The translations under genes and the position numbers were made by a program. Shown in pieces: positions 8,226 through 15,786 of a stretch of 64,000 bases of DNA; positions within the stretch are counted from its first letter, which is position 1, and every line of letters starts with the position of its first letter. The notes beneath the pieces are model-generated. The model was given only the letters and a program-made list of their open reading frames with translations. It searched no databases and was not told where the DNA came from. The stretch is taken from positions 899,955 through 963,954 of the forward strand of contig NZ_JAIOUB010000001.1 in assembly GCF_019931215.1 (NCBI RefSeq), read 5' to 3'. The DNA comes from Alcanivorax limicola (GTDB lineage: Bacteria > Pseudomonadota > Gammaproteobacteria > Pseudomonadales > Alcanivoracaceae).

Positions 8226-8645
8226 TTACCACTTTAAGGGCAAACTCGCAGTTCTTCTCTGCCAGCTCGCTGAGCTCTGCTTTCTTCGCTGGAAGAACCG
8301 CTCGGCCTTTTTTAGCAGATCGATCTCCTCGCTGCGTCTGGCCTGCTCTCGTTCCAACTTCTTGACCTTCTTCTTTGCAGCGGCGAGCTTGTCCTCGGCC
8401 TCACGCACAGGATCTGCGCGATCAGGACGCCGCTTGGGAGACGGGGCAATAGGCTTCATATGCTTGTTCTCCTTCAGCTCCCCTCGACGATACTCCATCT
8501 GCCACCGGTATAGCATCGCCGGCTGGATGCCAAGGAACTCGGCCAAATCCTTCGATCTAACGTCAGGATGATTGGCCAGCTTAACGGCCTGGAGTTTGTA
8601 GGCCAGAGTATAGCAGTCGTAGTCTCTCTTCCGGGTGTGTCCCAT
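8226..8645 (-). CDS. IS3-family transposase OrfA
   Basis: A 139-residue OrfA: a helix-turn-helix (KLANHPDVRSKDLAEFLGI-type) is followed by a leucine-zipper-like coiled coil ending in EEIDLLKKAERFF. An A6G slippery heptamer (8313-8307) lies at the expected programmed -1 frameshift point. The -1 frame continues about 38 codons, to a stop at 8191, but the DDE catalytic domain is absent. The element should not be able to transpose unaided. Confidence 0.8.
   Translation of the reverse strand: MGHTRKRDYDCYTLAYKLQAVKLANHPDVRSKDLAEFLGIQPAMLYRWQMEYRRGELKENKHMKPIAPSPKRRPDRADPVREAEDKLAAAKKKVKKLEREQARRSEEIDLLKKAERFFQRRKQSSASWQRRTASLPLKW
8307..8313 (-). promoter_or_regulatory. Programmed -1 frameshift heptamer of IS3 orfAB
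   Basis: The minus-strand AAAAAAG in frame A AAA AAG matches the IS3 slippery site. The -1 frame reads KKGRAVLPAKKAELSELAEK before running out at 8191. Confidence 0.6.
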
Positions 8646-8747
8646 GCTGCACCTCTCTCATGAACAGAAATATCTGTTCGAGAAAGTGGTTACAGATCAG
8701 GCGGGTTTGGAGGATCAGCGGAAAAGCCGGTCCGGGTTGACGCTGTT

Positions 8748-8754
8748 GTTAGCT
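8748..8754 (-). other. attC core half-site, probably split from 8197-8203 by IS3
   Basis: GTTAGCT at the right of the IS fragment and GCCTAAC at 8197-8203 on its left have the polarity of the two ends of one attC. The flanking inner bases are partly complementary (CTGCCAACAACGG against CAGCGTCAACCCGG). This suggests one attC, between the J-domain cassette and the GST gene, interrupted by the IS. Inferred by eye. Confidence 0.45.
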
Positions 8755-8758
8755 CCTC

Positions 8759-8787
8759 GGTGACGTCACCAATGACCTCTGACGTCA
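8759..8787. repeat. Two TGACGTCA palindromes downstream of the J-domain gene
   Basis: GGTGACGTCACC (8759-8770) is a perfect 12-bp palindrome and a second TGACGTCA lies at 8780-8787. Both fall between the attC half-site and the stop codon at 8794. Function unknown. Confidence 0.4.
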
Positions 8788-8793
8788 TGGGTT

Positions 8794-10647
8794 TCACATC
8801 AAAAGCCCCTGAATTTCGACTTGATGCTGTCGAGTTTGGACAACCACCCCACTATCGGTGGCGTAAATTGCCCTTATAGGGTCTCTCGTCGTCAGTTCGC
8901 CAGCTTTCAGTCCATCATGCGCGAACCACTGGAACTGTTTTCCTGTGAGCAAGCCAAATCCCGCTTGCGTTACCAGCAACCGTCCCTGCTGGAAGACGTC
9001 AAGAAATGCTGCAAGCTTCGCGCTATCTTCTATGATGTATAATCGAGTTGGTGTAAGGAAGTAGGTATACCGGCCAACATCAACGATTTCCTTCGGGCAG
9101 GCCCCAATGTCGTACACCACCTCGGGCTGCCCCTTTCTAGAAACTCGGATGACTTTGCCAGAGTATGTAGCCAGATAAGCGCCACCATCCACAGCAGCAA
9201 AACTTGCCGCGTAGACCCAATCTTGCGGCACTCCTCCTGTCATGGTGATCTCGAGTCGAAGGCCCTCGATCTCCATAACGTAGTCGGGACCGGTCCGGGA
9301 AAAATACGTAACATCAGATTCTTCGTATCCAAGCGTGTTCGGATCGACACCGGTCAAAATTTCGAACGCAGCGTTCAAAGCTTTCATTCTCTCGGTAGCA
9401 GACGGATCCCCAGCATTGCGGTCCGGGTGGTGAGCCTGCGCCAACCTACGGTATTTTTGCTTGATATCCGTTGGATCAACGGGTAGAGACAGCCCGAAAA
9501 GCTGTAGCGCCTCCTCAACGTCTTGAGCCACGCCAAAGCGTTCGCTGCGTCCCACAACACGCTTCCAACCTTCCTTCAGTGGCATAACGAGCCCCCAGAC
9601 TGCATCGCCAGAGACCGTGCAGCACCAAGCTTCGTCGGCTAGCGTAAAAAGATACCGATCACCCTCAGGAGCAACATCCACGGCACGAACCTGGGACTTA
9701 AACTCACCCCAGTAATCTGTGTCGATTGTCCGGAAGTGGTCAACGACACGGGAGTCCTCGCACAAATTTGACTCGGTTATGATGTTCAGCTCCTCGTCGT
9801 AGGCATGGAGCAATCCGCTGGAATCCATGATCGCTATACCGGAACCAGCGGCACCGATTCCGGTTCGATAGGCATCATGGTACAGAGTTTTTTCACCAAC
9901 TAGCGCCCCATGTCGATCCATTCTACGAAGTACGCTCTTCACCCCTGATGAGGGCGCACTGGCCCCGGAACGGTCGATCAACCAAGTCCCTCTGGCATCG
10001 ATGACAGCAATAGTAAAGGCAGGATCTGGCCGCTCGTCACTCTTCAGCTTTCGCTCGCCTACAAGCGTCCAAGGGGCATCTTCCGATGCTTCAAACAGCG
10101 GTAATGATGAGGAGCTTGCGACATCCACCGGTTCGTAGCCATGCTTTGTGCCCGACTTCCCCATCTCTTGCAAGATACGATTGAAGCGACGTAAATCAAC
10201 GTCCTTGACGTGATCAGGGACACGTTCGAACATTTCAACAGATTGCTTTGCCGCCGCCGCTAGCTGCCCAGACTTCACCCGCTGCATAATCAGTTTGCCA
10301 TACGCTTTGGCTATAACCTCCCCGACTCGTCCCTGCCGTTGCTTTGGAGGTAAATCACCCGCGAGCTTCACGACCTTAGTGTGCTGATTCTTGAATCCAG
10401 CCTGAAACACAGGACCAATCGATGGGTCATTGCACTCACGGTGAAACTCATCACGCCCGTCCACCTCCCAGGTCGGCGGTGATGGTGGCAGCGGGACATA
10501 CTTAGCTTGGGACCAATCGAGCTCCCTCGGGGGTTCCCGCCTACCGGATTCTCTATTTGAGCTTCGGGCAGTACGCGTCAATCCCGTGGAACTTTGGGCA
10601 TCTGGGGCTCTTCCTTTTCCGAACAATTTTGATAGTAAGCTAAGCAT
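8794..10647 (-). CDS. Large cassette protein with internal J domain
   Basis: A 617-residue protein. A J domain lies at about 377-432, with the Hsp70-stimulating HPD at 407-409 and helix III ending LNAAFEIL. It is flanked by long beta-rich segments (about 190-370 and 445-617) with repeated short strands reminiscent of a beta-propeller or WD/NHL-like fold. The N-terminal 60 residues are low-complexity, Ser/Arg/Pro-rich. Presumably it recruits DnaK to a target recognised by the beta-rich parts. No signal peptide is seen, so it is probably cytoplasmic. At 1.85 kb it is unusually long for an integron cassette. No specific family is recognised. Confidence 0.75.
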   Translation of the reverse strand: MLSLLSKLFGKGRAPDAQSSTGLTRTARSSNRESGRREPPRELDWSQAKYVPLPPSPPTWEVDGRDEFHRECNDPSIGPVFQAGFKNQHTKVVKLAGDLPPKQRQGRVGEVIAKAYGKLIMQRVKSGQLAAAAKQSVEMFERVPDHVKDVDLRRFNRILQEMGKSGTKHGYEPVDVASSSSLPLFEASEDAPWTLVGERKLKSDERPDPAFTIAVIDARGTWLIDRSGASAPSSGVKSVLRRMDRHGALVGEKTLYHDAYRTGIGAAGSGIAIMDSSGLLHAYDEELNIITESNLCEDSRVVDHFRTIDTDYWGEFKSQVRAVDVAPEGDRYLFTLADEAWCCTVSGDAVWGLVMPLKEGWKRVVGRSERFGVAQDVEEALQLFGLSLPVDPTDIKQKYRRLAQAHHPDRNAGDPSATERMKALNAAFEILTGVDPNTLGYEESDVTYFSRTGPDYVMEIEGLRLEITMTGGVPQDWVYAASFAAVDGGAYLATYSGKVIRVSRKGQPEVVYDIGACPKEIVDVGRYTYFLTPTRLYIIEDSAKLAAFLDVFQQGRLLVTQAGFGLLTGKQFQWFAHDGLKAGELTTRDPIRAIYATDSGVVVQTRQHQVEIQGLLM

Positions 10648-10712
10648 TCATAATTTCTCTATTCGCCCTTAAATCAATGTCAAGCACACAGCGTAGGCAG
10701 ACCTTGTATTCG

Positions 10713-10790
10713 AGCTAACGACCGGCGCAGCGGGCAAACTGTAGCGACGAAGGAGCGAAGGCTTGGTCAGACTGGCGCCACTTGTTAGCC
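10713..10790 (-). other. attC-like site between small membrane protein and J-domain cassettes
   Basis: Ends are AGCTAAC (10713-10719) and GTTAGCC (10784-10790). After a 4-nt spacer on each side the arms pair again over GGCGC (AGCTAAC-GACC-GGCGC against the reverse complement GGCTAAC-AAGT-GGCGC). This box, spacer, box layout over 78 bp is the hallmark of attC. It lies directly downstream of the gene ending at 10798. Confidence 0.75.
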
Positions 10791-10797
10791 GAAAAAA

Positions 10798-11100
10798 TCA
10801 CTTAAACCACTTTTCGTAGAGAACCGCATGGCAGCGCGATGCAATACAGCCAAAGCACCAAGTAATTGCTGCATATATTCCGACCAGAAACCACAAGCCA
10901 ACCGCCAGCGGCGGCAACCCATATTTGTTAGTCTTTTCAATGAGATCAAGGATGACAGTGGATAAAGCCAGCCCCCAATACCCCGCAACAATAAAAGACA
11001 ACGCTCCGAGCAGGACCAAGAAGATCGAGTGCACCTCAGCGAATGTACGTTCCTGTTTCCCCAGCGTTAATAGACTCACCAACTTGTCCATGTGACTCAT
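10798..11100 (-). CDS. Small membrane protein of cassette array, unknown function
   Basis: A 100-residue protein with two hydrophobic segments (about 25-50 and 62-88) and a short basic/acidic N-terminus. The start at 11100 is supported by AAGGGAAGGA just upstream; a longer GTG start lacks this. It is flanked by attC-like sites on both sides (10713-10790 and 11122-11187), so it forms a single-gene cassette. No family is recognised. Confidence 0.6.
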   Translation of the reverse strand: MSHMDKLVSLLTLGKQERTFAEVHSIFLVLLGALSFIVAGYWGLALSTVILDLIEKTNKYGLPPLAVGLWFLVGIYAAITWCFGCIASRCHAVLYEKWFK

Positions 11101-11121
11101 TTCCTTCCCTTCTGCTAAGGC

Positions 11122-11187
11122 TGCTAACACGCGCAGCTTTGTAGTGGAGGCAAAGCCGTAACGAAAAGACTGTCGCTGTGCTTAGCC
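11122..11187 (-). other. Degenerate attC-like site after TOPRIM cassette
   Basis: The left end is GCTAAC (ending 11128) and the right end CTTAGCC (11181-11187), which has lost the G of the expected GTT core. Inner arms partly pair (CGCAGC against ACAGCG). It occupies the position expected for the attC of the gene ending at 11211. Confidence 0.45.
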
Positions 11188-11210
11188 TTGCTAGCGTCGC
11201 TCTATTCCTC

Positions 11211-12671
11211 TTAAGATTTCCTCTTAGGCACAATCTTGAAAGATGCTGGATCGTAGGAGTATTCGTCTCGGTGTTGATCATACTTAACCTGCCTGGCACG
11301 CAGGGCCGCCTTCAGCTCGGCCAGAAACGGACGCTCACTTCCATCCCGCTCTGGTTGATCGGCAGCGTACTCAGCTAACGCCTTGCCCCACTCCTCCCCT
11401 TTAAGGGATTGACGTCGTTTTGAAACTTCCATGTAACGTCTCTCAAACTGCCTTCCTCCTGAAACATCGCTCCAGGTCGCGCGGCGCAAGTCGTCAGCGG
11501 AGAAGCCAGCTTTCTCGTCGATTCTAGCAGCCACCTCTAATAATTCTTTCAGATCGAAATTAGCAAACTCAAAATCAGGCTGGTGCGCTGCTATATGGCC
11601 AACAATCCGACCTTGCTCCACCTGTCGGCGTACCAACTTTACGTTCGCGGCTACGTCCATATCGAAAGAAAGGAAACTGAAGCGGCGGAGCTTTCTGTCT
11701 TGGAAAAGGCCATCCTCCAGCTTCAAAGCTATGTTGCCCTTACCGCTGGCGAGGTTTCCTTTAAGATTAACGAGCTCAATGTTACAACGCCCAGGTTCTG
11801 GCAAAAGAGTTAGAACCGCGTGGTATTCCGTGTCGCCTTCAACATACCAACGCACCACGCTGCCAGTAATAAGACCAAAGTTCACCGCGACATGATGCCT
11901 CGCTTCAGCGAGGTTCTCTAGTGGAGTCTCTGAGCCGTAGGCCAGCGTTCGTGCTCCTTTCATCCAGACGCCAAAGGCATTGTCCTCCTCGGGCCAACTT
12001 GCACCGTGGACTTCCTCAAAAGCCCTCCGTAGTACTTCTGCCATGTGCCGAAACCATACACCAGCAGCTACCTTTCCTTTGAGATTTTCCCTAGCAGACC
12101 AAGTAGAGAGTCGCAGAAGCAAGTAGAGATCCGGGTTGTCGTCTACGCTAGCCGCATCCTGCCTTAGATTTTCGTGCAGCACTTTCCACTCTTCTGGGTT
12201 GAGCGCTCGAACTAACTCTAGCACTTTCGGACGGTATTCCTGCAAGTGAGTCGCGTGCTCGTCCTCGGATACGGCTCCAGGCCAAGTAACCTTGTCAGTG
12301 ATCAAGGGCCAGTAAAGCGGTTCCAGAAGCACCGCAATATCTACAATACGATTACAGCTTGAGGCGACCGCATCAACCTCCTCTGATACAGGCCGTAATA
12401 TGCAAAGGAGCTTATGAGCAACATATATCCGAAAAGGGTGAAACAGAGGTTCACCGTCGCCCCTTACTCCATCTGTATTGAGCCACCCACGCTGAAGGAA
12501 ATCTCCCGGATCTCCTCGGACAACTCCTTTTATAGGAAGCCCGCATTTACGGGTAAAATGCAGAAATTCAGCCTCAGCCAGCAATCTGTTCTGCCGAAGG
12601 TATTCGAGAGCCATTTGGAAACTGTCTGTGCTGCTAAAGCTGTCGCTGCTTCGCGATTCTACATCTGCCAT
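11211..12671 (-). CDS. TOPRIM-domain-like cassette protein
   Basis: A 486-residue protein. Residues of about 272-345 look like a TOPRIM fold: YVEGDTEYHAV supplies the conserved Glu (E278, with E282 nearby) and FDMD (336-339) the DxD motif that binds Mg2+. This arrangement is typical of OLD-family and related nucleases, but no ATPase domain is visible. The ~270-residue N-terminal part is alpha-helical and unassigned, and the C-terminus is charged. GGTGAG precedes the ATG. It is flanked by attC-like sites. A nucleic-acid cleaving, possibly anti-phage, role is inference from the domain and the setting. Confidence 0.7.
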   Translation of the reverse strand: MADVESRSSDSFSSTDSFQMALEYLRQNRLLAEAEFLHFTRKCGLPIKGVVRGDPGDFLQRGWLNTDGVRGDGEPLFHPFRIYVAHKLLCILRPVSEEVDAVASSCNRIVDIAVLLEPLYWPLITDKVTWPGAVSEDEHATHLQEYRPKVLELVRALNPEEWKVLHENLRQDAASVDDNPDLYLLLRLSTWSARENLKGKVAAGVWFRHMAEVLRRAFEEVHGASWPEEDNAFGVWMKGARTLAYGSETPLENLAEARHHVAVNFGLITGSVVRWYVEGDTEYHAVLTLLPEPGRCNIELVNLKGNLASGKGNIALKLEDGLFQDRKLRRFSFLSFDMDVAANVKLVRRQVEQGRIVGHIAAHQPDFEFANFDLKELLEVAARIDEKAGFSADDLRRATWSDVSGGRQFERRYMEVSKRRQSLKGEEWGKALAEYAADQPERDGSERPFLAELKAALRARQVKYDQHRDEYSYDPASFKIVPKRKS

Positions 12672-12735
12672 GTTCTCACCCTAAAACACATTCTTGCTCC
12701 ATCTGGACGAAGCGCCGCTGGAAGTCAAAGTGTAC

Positions 12736-12784
12736 CGCCAACGCCCGCCATCATGCGCTTGTCGCATGCACGGCATTGTTATGC
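12736..12784 (-). other. Short attC-like site after the HEPN-like cassette
   Basis: The right end GTTATGC (12778-12784) overlaps the TAA of the gene above; the left end is CGCCAAC (12736-12742). The centre forms a hairpin (ATGCG/CGCAT around 12752-12768). At 49 bp it is shorter than most attC sites. Confidence 0.45.
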
Positions 12785-13408
12785 AATCCGATCACCTATA
12801 TTCCGCCATTCCTCGTTATCTATAAGTGAGGATTTCCCTATCTTAATATCTTTGCACTTATCAATATTTTTTATTGCATCTTTTATAACCTCAAAAAAAG
12901 CATCTGGCGCCCAAGGACTAACAGACAATTTTATAATAGAATCTATCGATAACTTTATATTCTTTACGCCCACATCTCTGCCTGATGGGTATATAATTCT
13001 TAGCTTGTAATGAGATAGATTATTTCTAAGAGATACCGTTTCTTCAATGTCAGACCTTATATCATCAGGGACTGCTTGATCGAATTTTTACGCGAGAAGT
13101 ATTCTCACTTTCGCACCAACCGAGGACTCGCCATTGATCTTCTTGTATTTTTTTCTCAAATGAATGAAATCATTTATTTCATCTGCATGGATTATATCTT
13201 CGCATATCTCATTTACAAAAGCTTCGATAGACATAGCGGAAAACAGAATTCCCACGATACTTGTTGAAAGAACAATGCCATCTTGGTGCTCGAGCTTTGC
13301 GCTAAGAGCATTCTCATGTGCTTGATCCAAATAAAAGCGCACGAGTGAGATATGCACATATCTAACCCCATTGCTTCCGTCAGTTCTCCCTTCGTAAATA
13401 ACTGGCAT
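12779..13408 (-). pseudogene. HEPN-like protein interrupted by in-frame stop
   Basis: One reading frame runs from ATG 13408 to TAA 12781 but is cut by a TAA at 13090-13088 (codon 107 of 209). Both halves are clearly coding. The first (106 residues) includes SAMSIEAFVNEICEDII, typical of HEPN-like helical proteins. The second contains RNNLSHYK at 128-135, an R-x4-H motif like that of HEPN ribonucleases, so the stop removes the putative active site. The region is AT-rich compared with its neighbours. The ATG lies 9 nt after an attC core, with no clear ribosome binding site. It is either a recent pseudogene, a sequencing error or a readthrough case. Confidence 0.65.
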
Positions 13409-13416
13409 ATTTTTTA

Positions 13417-13480
13417 GCCTAACGTTTGAGCTCGCGCAGCGGCCCGTCAGGGGCGTCGCGCCTGCAGCGAATTGTTGGGC
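13417..13480 (-). other. attC-like site between DUF2513 and HEPN-like cassettes
   Basis: Ends GCCTAAC (13417-13423) and GTTGGGC (13474-13480) match the R box consensus and pair with one mismatch. Inner arms CTCGCGCAGC and CTGCAGGCGCG partly pair. It is 64 bp long, directly abutting the stop codon at 13481. Confidence 0.7.
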
Positions 13481-13846
13481 CTAACCGGTAATTTCCGACA
13501 GAGCCAGACGTTGCGCCAACTCGTTAACAATGTTGAAGGACAGGCTGAGGCTCATTTCCTGCGCCAGCGTCTTGATCCGATTCCATGTGGTGTCAGCACG
13601 CACTTTGTCTAGGAACTCATGCCCAGCCCAGGTTAGGTCAAATGGAACAACCGAGATAACCCTATCACTGGTGCTCGATTTGATCGGTTCGCAGTTCAAG
13701 AGGCCTGCGTCATACAGCAGATTGCAGTGGTACTTGATCAGGGGTTCTTCATATCCGTCAATCGAGGGGACCTTCACATGGCCAGAATCAGGCTTTTCCT
13801 CGAAGTAGAAGAGCAGCTTTCTAACAAGGTCCATGTCTCGCTTCAT
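13481..13846 (-). CDS. DUF2513 family protein (cassette)
   Basis: 121 residues from the ATG at 13846, which has GGAG about 12 nt upstream. The opening MKRDMDLVRKLLFYFEEKP, the middle KYHCNLLYDAGLL and LTWAGHEFLDKVRADTTWNR match the DUF2513 pattern, a small winged-helix-like family often found on mobile elements and phages. Function is unknown. It is flanked by attC-like sites. Confidence 0.75.
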   Translation of the reverse strand: MKRDMDLVRKLLFYFEEKPDSGHVKVPSIDGYEEPLIKYHCNLLYDAGLLNCEPIKSSTSDRVISVVPFDLTWAGHEFLDKVRADTTWNRIKTLAQEMSLSLSFNIVNELAQRLALSEITG

Positions 13847-13878
13847 TTTTCTGGCCACTCCTGTTTGTGCTGGGCTCG

Positions 13879-13948
13879 CTCCGCATCACCTGCCGGCGGA
13901 AGCGGGCAAAGCTCGCTGTAGCTGGTCAGGTGCATGCGATTGTTATGC
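13879..13948 (-). other. Partly degenerate attC-like site after DUF5677-like cassette
   Basis: The right end GTTATGC (13942-13948) is good. The inner arms pair well (CGCATCACCTG against CGCATGCACCTG, with one extrahelical base). The left core near 13870 no longer matches RYYYAAC. Coordinates of the left end are approximate. Confidence 0.5.
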
Positions 13949-14004
13949 GGCATCCACGTTAAATCGGGGGGCTACCGTCTTTTTTCTGACCCAGTCGGTG
14001 CTTA

Positions 14005-15621
14005 CTAACTCGATGACTCATTATCCTGATCGGTATTGGGCGCTGTAGCGCTTGATTCCGGCTCTCCTAAAGCGACGCGAGGAATTATCTCATCGCTGGG
14101 GAATAACCCTTCTAGAATGCCAATCATTTCATTTACCAGTTTGACTGCATCCGGCTCCACCGACCTCAAACTACGGTGAGCCACCCTTGGTATCCGGTGC
14201 AGCCGATGCAGCGGGTTGTGGCAAGTCACGAAGTTTGTGTCACGTACCGCTGCCCAGTTTCCGTGAATGTAGCTCGAAGACCAATCATAATATTTGTCAT
14301 AGATATCCTTTGCACCTGAGTCCATTGCAAGTTTTCGCAAGTTGCTGCCCGCCCAATGGCCAACATCGATGTTTAGGAACTCTTGCCATGTATCCTCGTT
14401 GGCAATCGAGTAAAGCATGGACTCATCGATAAAATTCGGTAGGTCACCGTGCGTCTGCTGGGTCTTTAAAAAAGCAAGTTTGGCCTGGCCAGCCCCATAG
14501 ACTCTGTATGACTGCCACATTTCCGCCGAATCAGTTTTCGCAAGGTAATGGATTGTTATGGAGACCTCAGCGAGGGACCTAAGCGCGACTGCACCAACGA
14601 TCCTTGTGTGGATGCGATGCATCCCAATCTCTTCTAAGATTCCAAGCGCGTAAAGCACCAGTCCGAAAGCTGAGTCCAGCTTAGCATCAACGCGATCCGC
14701 TCGGATATTCCGACGAAATTTTTGTATAACCCCATCACGAGCAGCATACAGGGTGTTGGGATCAATTCCAGTTTCGATGAATGTGTAGCCTTCACCTTCT
14801 GATGGGTCTATACAAACTGTGTCGCGCAGTACCTGTGCCCAGAAGCCCTCGGTCCATTCCGCCGGGTCGTTGCGGCGGAGACTCATTTCCATGGAGCGGA
14901 TTGAAGGGCGAACTGATCTCATGTCGCCTTTGTCAGGAAACAATCGAAACTCCTCAAGCCGATCGGCAAAGGACGCTGGAAACCGCATTCGACCCGACAT
15001 GATAGCGACAATGACCTTAAACCATCGGATGTCGGTAGATGCTTCCGATTGATGATCTAGAACATTAGCAATCGCATGGGCAAGAGTGTTCCAATCGTGT
15101 TCCGTCGGTTCCGCATCGACATATCTTTTCCATCTGGCAATTCCAGGGAGGTCCTCAATGAGCAGAATCGGTCGAAGGGCTGCATAACCTAATGGGTGAG
15201 CTAAAGGTATCTTGATGAAATCGTGGAACTCCTCATCTGAAACCTCCGCCAATTTCGTTTGGTCGGCGACAATCGAAAAGTTCAGGCCTACCTCTGGATC
15301 TGGCGACTGCTCTTCGACGGTCCCATCATCTTCTCGCAGGAACCAACTCCGGCACTGCACCACCACCTTCCGCAGTACATCTAGGTAATGCCTTCGCTCT
15401 AGGACGCTTGCGAGCAGCACTGCCCAAAGCATCTCTGGCATATGGTGATCCGACCAAGACGATGTTTTCATATTCGGAATCTGTGCCAACGGAGGCACTA
15501 ACTTGCTTCCGGCGCGCTTGTGCTGATCGATCGAGCTGATATTTAGGGAAGAAAAGCGAGAATCCTTGCGTCGCCCCCCTTTTCCTGCTTTTTTGCGCTT
15601 CTTTTTCGTACCTTTACTCAC
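14005..15621 (-). CDS. DUF5677-like protein (cassette)
   Basis: A 538-residue, mostly helical protein with a Lys/Arg-rich N-terminus (KGTKKKRKKAGKGGRRKD), so possibly nucleic-acid binding. The C-terminal third, with RIVGAVALRSLAEVSITIHYL, then YYDWSSSYIHGNWAAVRD and HNPLHRLHRIP, resembles DUF5677 proteins, whose conserved Arg/His residues are thought to resemble HEPN-type sites. A GTG start with GGGGGAG upstream is chosen. It is flanked by attC-like sites. Function is unknown; some relatives sit in defence neighbourhoods. Confidence 0.65.
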   Translation of the reverse strand: MSKGTKKKRKKAGKGGRRKDSRFSSLNISSIDQHKRAGSKLVPPLAQIPNMKTSSWSDHHMPEMLWAVLLASVLERRHYLDVLRKVVVQCRSWFLREDDGTVEEQSPDPEVGLNFSIVADQTKLAEVSDEEFHDFIKIPLAHPLGYAALRPILLIEDLPGIARWKRYVDAEPTEHDWNTLAHAIANVLDHQSEASTDIRWFKVIVAIMSGRMRFPASFADRLEEFRLFPDKGDMRSVRPSIRSMEMSLRRNDPAEWTEGFWAQVLRDTVCIDPSEGEGYTFIETGIDPNTLYAARDGVIQKFRRNIRADRVDAKLDSAFGLVLYALGILEEIGMHRIHTRIVGAVALRSLAEVSITIHYLAKTDSAEMWQSYRVYGAGQAKLAFLKTQQTHGDLPNFIDESMLYSIANEDTWQEFLNIDVGHWAGSNLRKLAMDSGAKDIYDKYYDWSSSYIHGNWAAVRDTNFVTCHNPLHRLHRIPRVAHRSLRSVEPDAVKLVNEMIGILEGLFPSDEIIPRVALGEPESSATAPNTDQDNESSS

Positions 15622-15716
15622 TCGCTCCCCCTGCGTCTGCCAACTTTCTGCCCAGAGCGAGCGATGGCAGATAGCGATTTTCGTTCAATCTTCGGCTCCG
15701 CCGACAGTTAAATGCC

Positions 15717-15786
15717 GCATAACGAAAAAGGTAACCGGCGCGGAGCCGCAACGCGGCGGAGCGTCCGGTTCACCTGCTGGTTAGCT
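15717..15786 (-). other. attC-like site after the EF-Tu-like cassette (best example)
   Basis: Ends are GCATAAC (15717-15723) and GTTAGCT (15780-15786). After short spacers the arms pair over AGGTAACCGG against AGGTGAACCGG, leaving one extrahelical base as in true attC sites, then over GCGGAG-type bases to the loop. It is 70 bp long. The right core overlaps the TAA of the EF-Tu-like gene. Confidence 0.8.

Larger units (their letters stand above)
8185..8694 (-). mobile_element. Truncated IS3-family insertion sequence
   Basis: Contains an intact orfA and only the first codons of orfB. The orfA-proximal end begins TGTAACCAC at 8694, consistent with an IS3-type terminal repeat; the orfB end and its inverted repeat are missing. 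The boundary on the GST side is approximate. The element lies between two attC-like half sites (8197-8203 and 8748-8754). Confidence 0.65.

Noticed and set aside
12779-12973. Separate small gene downstream of the HEPN-like frame
   Set aside because: It is in the same frame as 13088-13408 and its coding character continues upstream to the TAA, so it is the 3' part of one broken gene.
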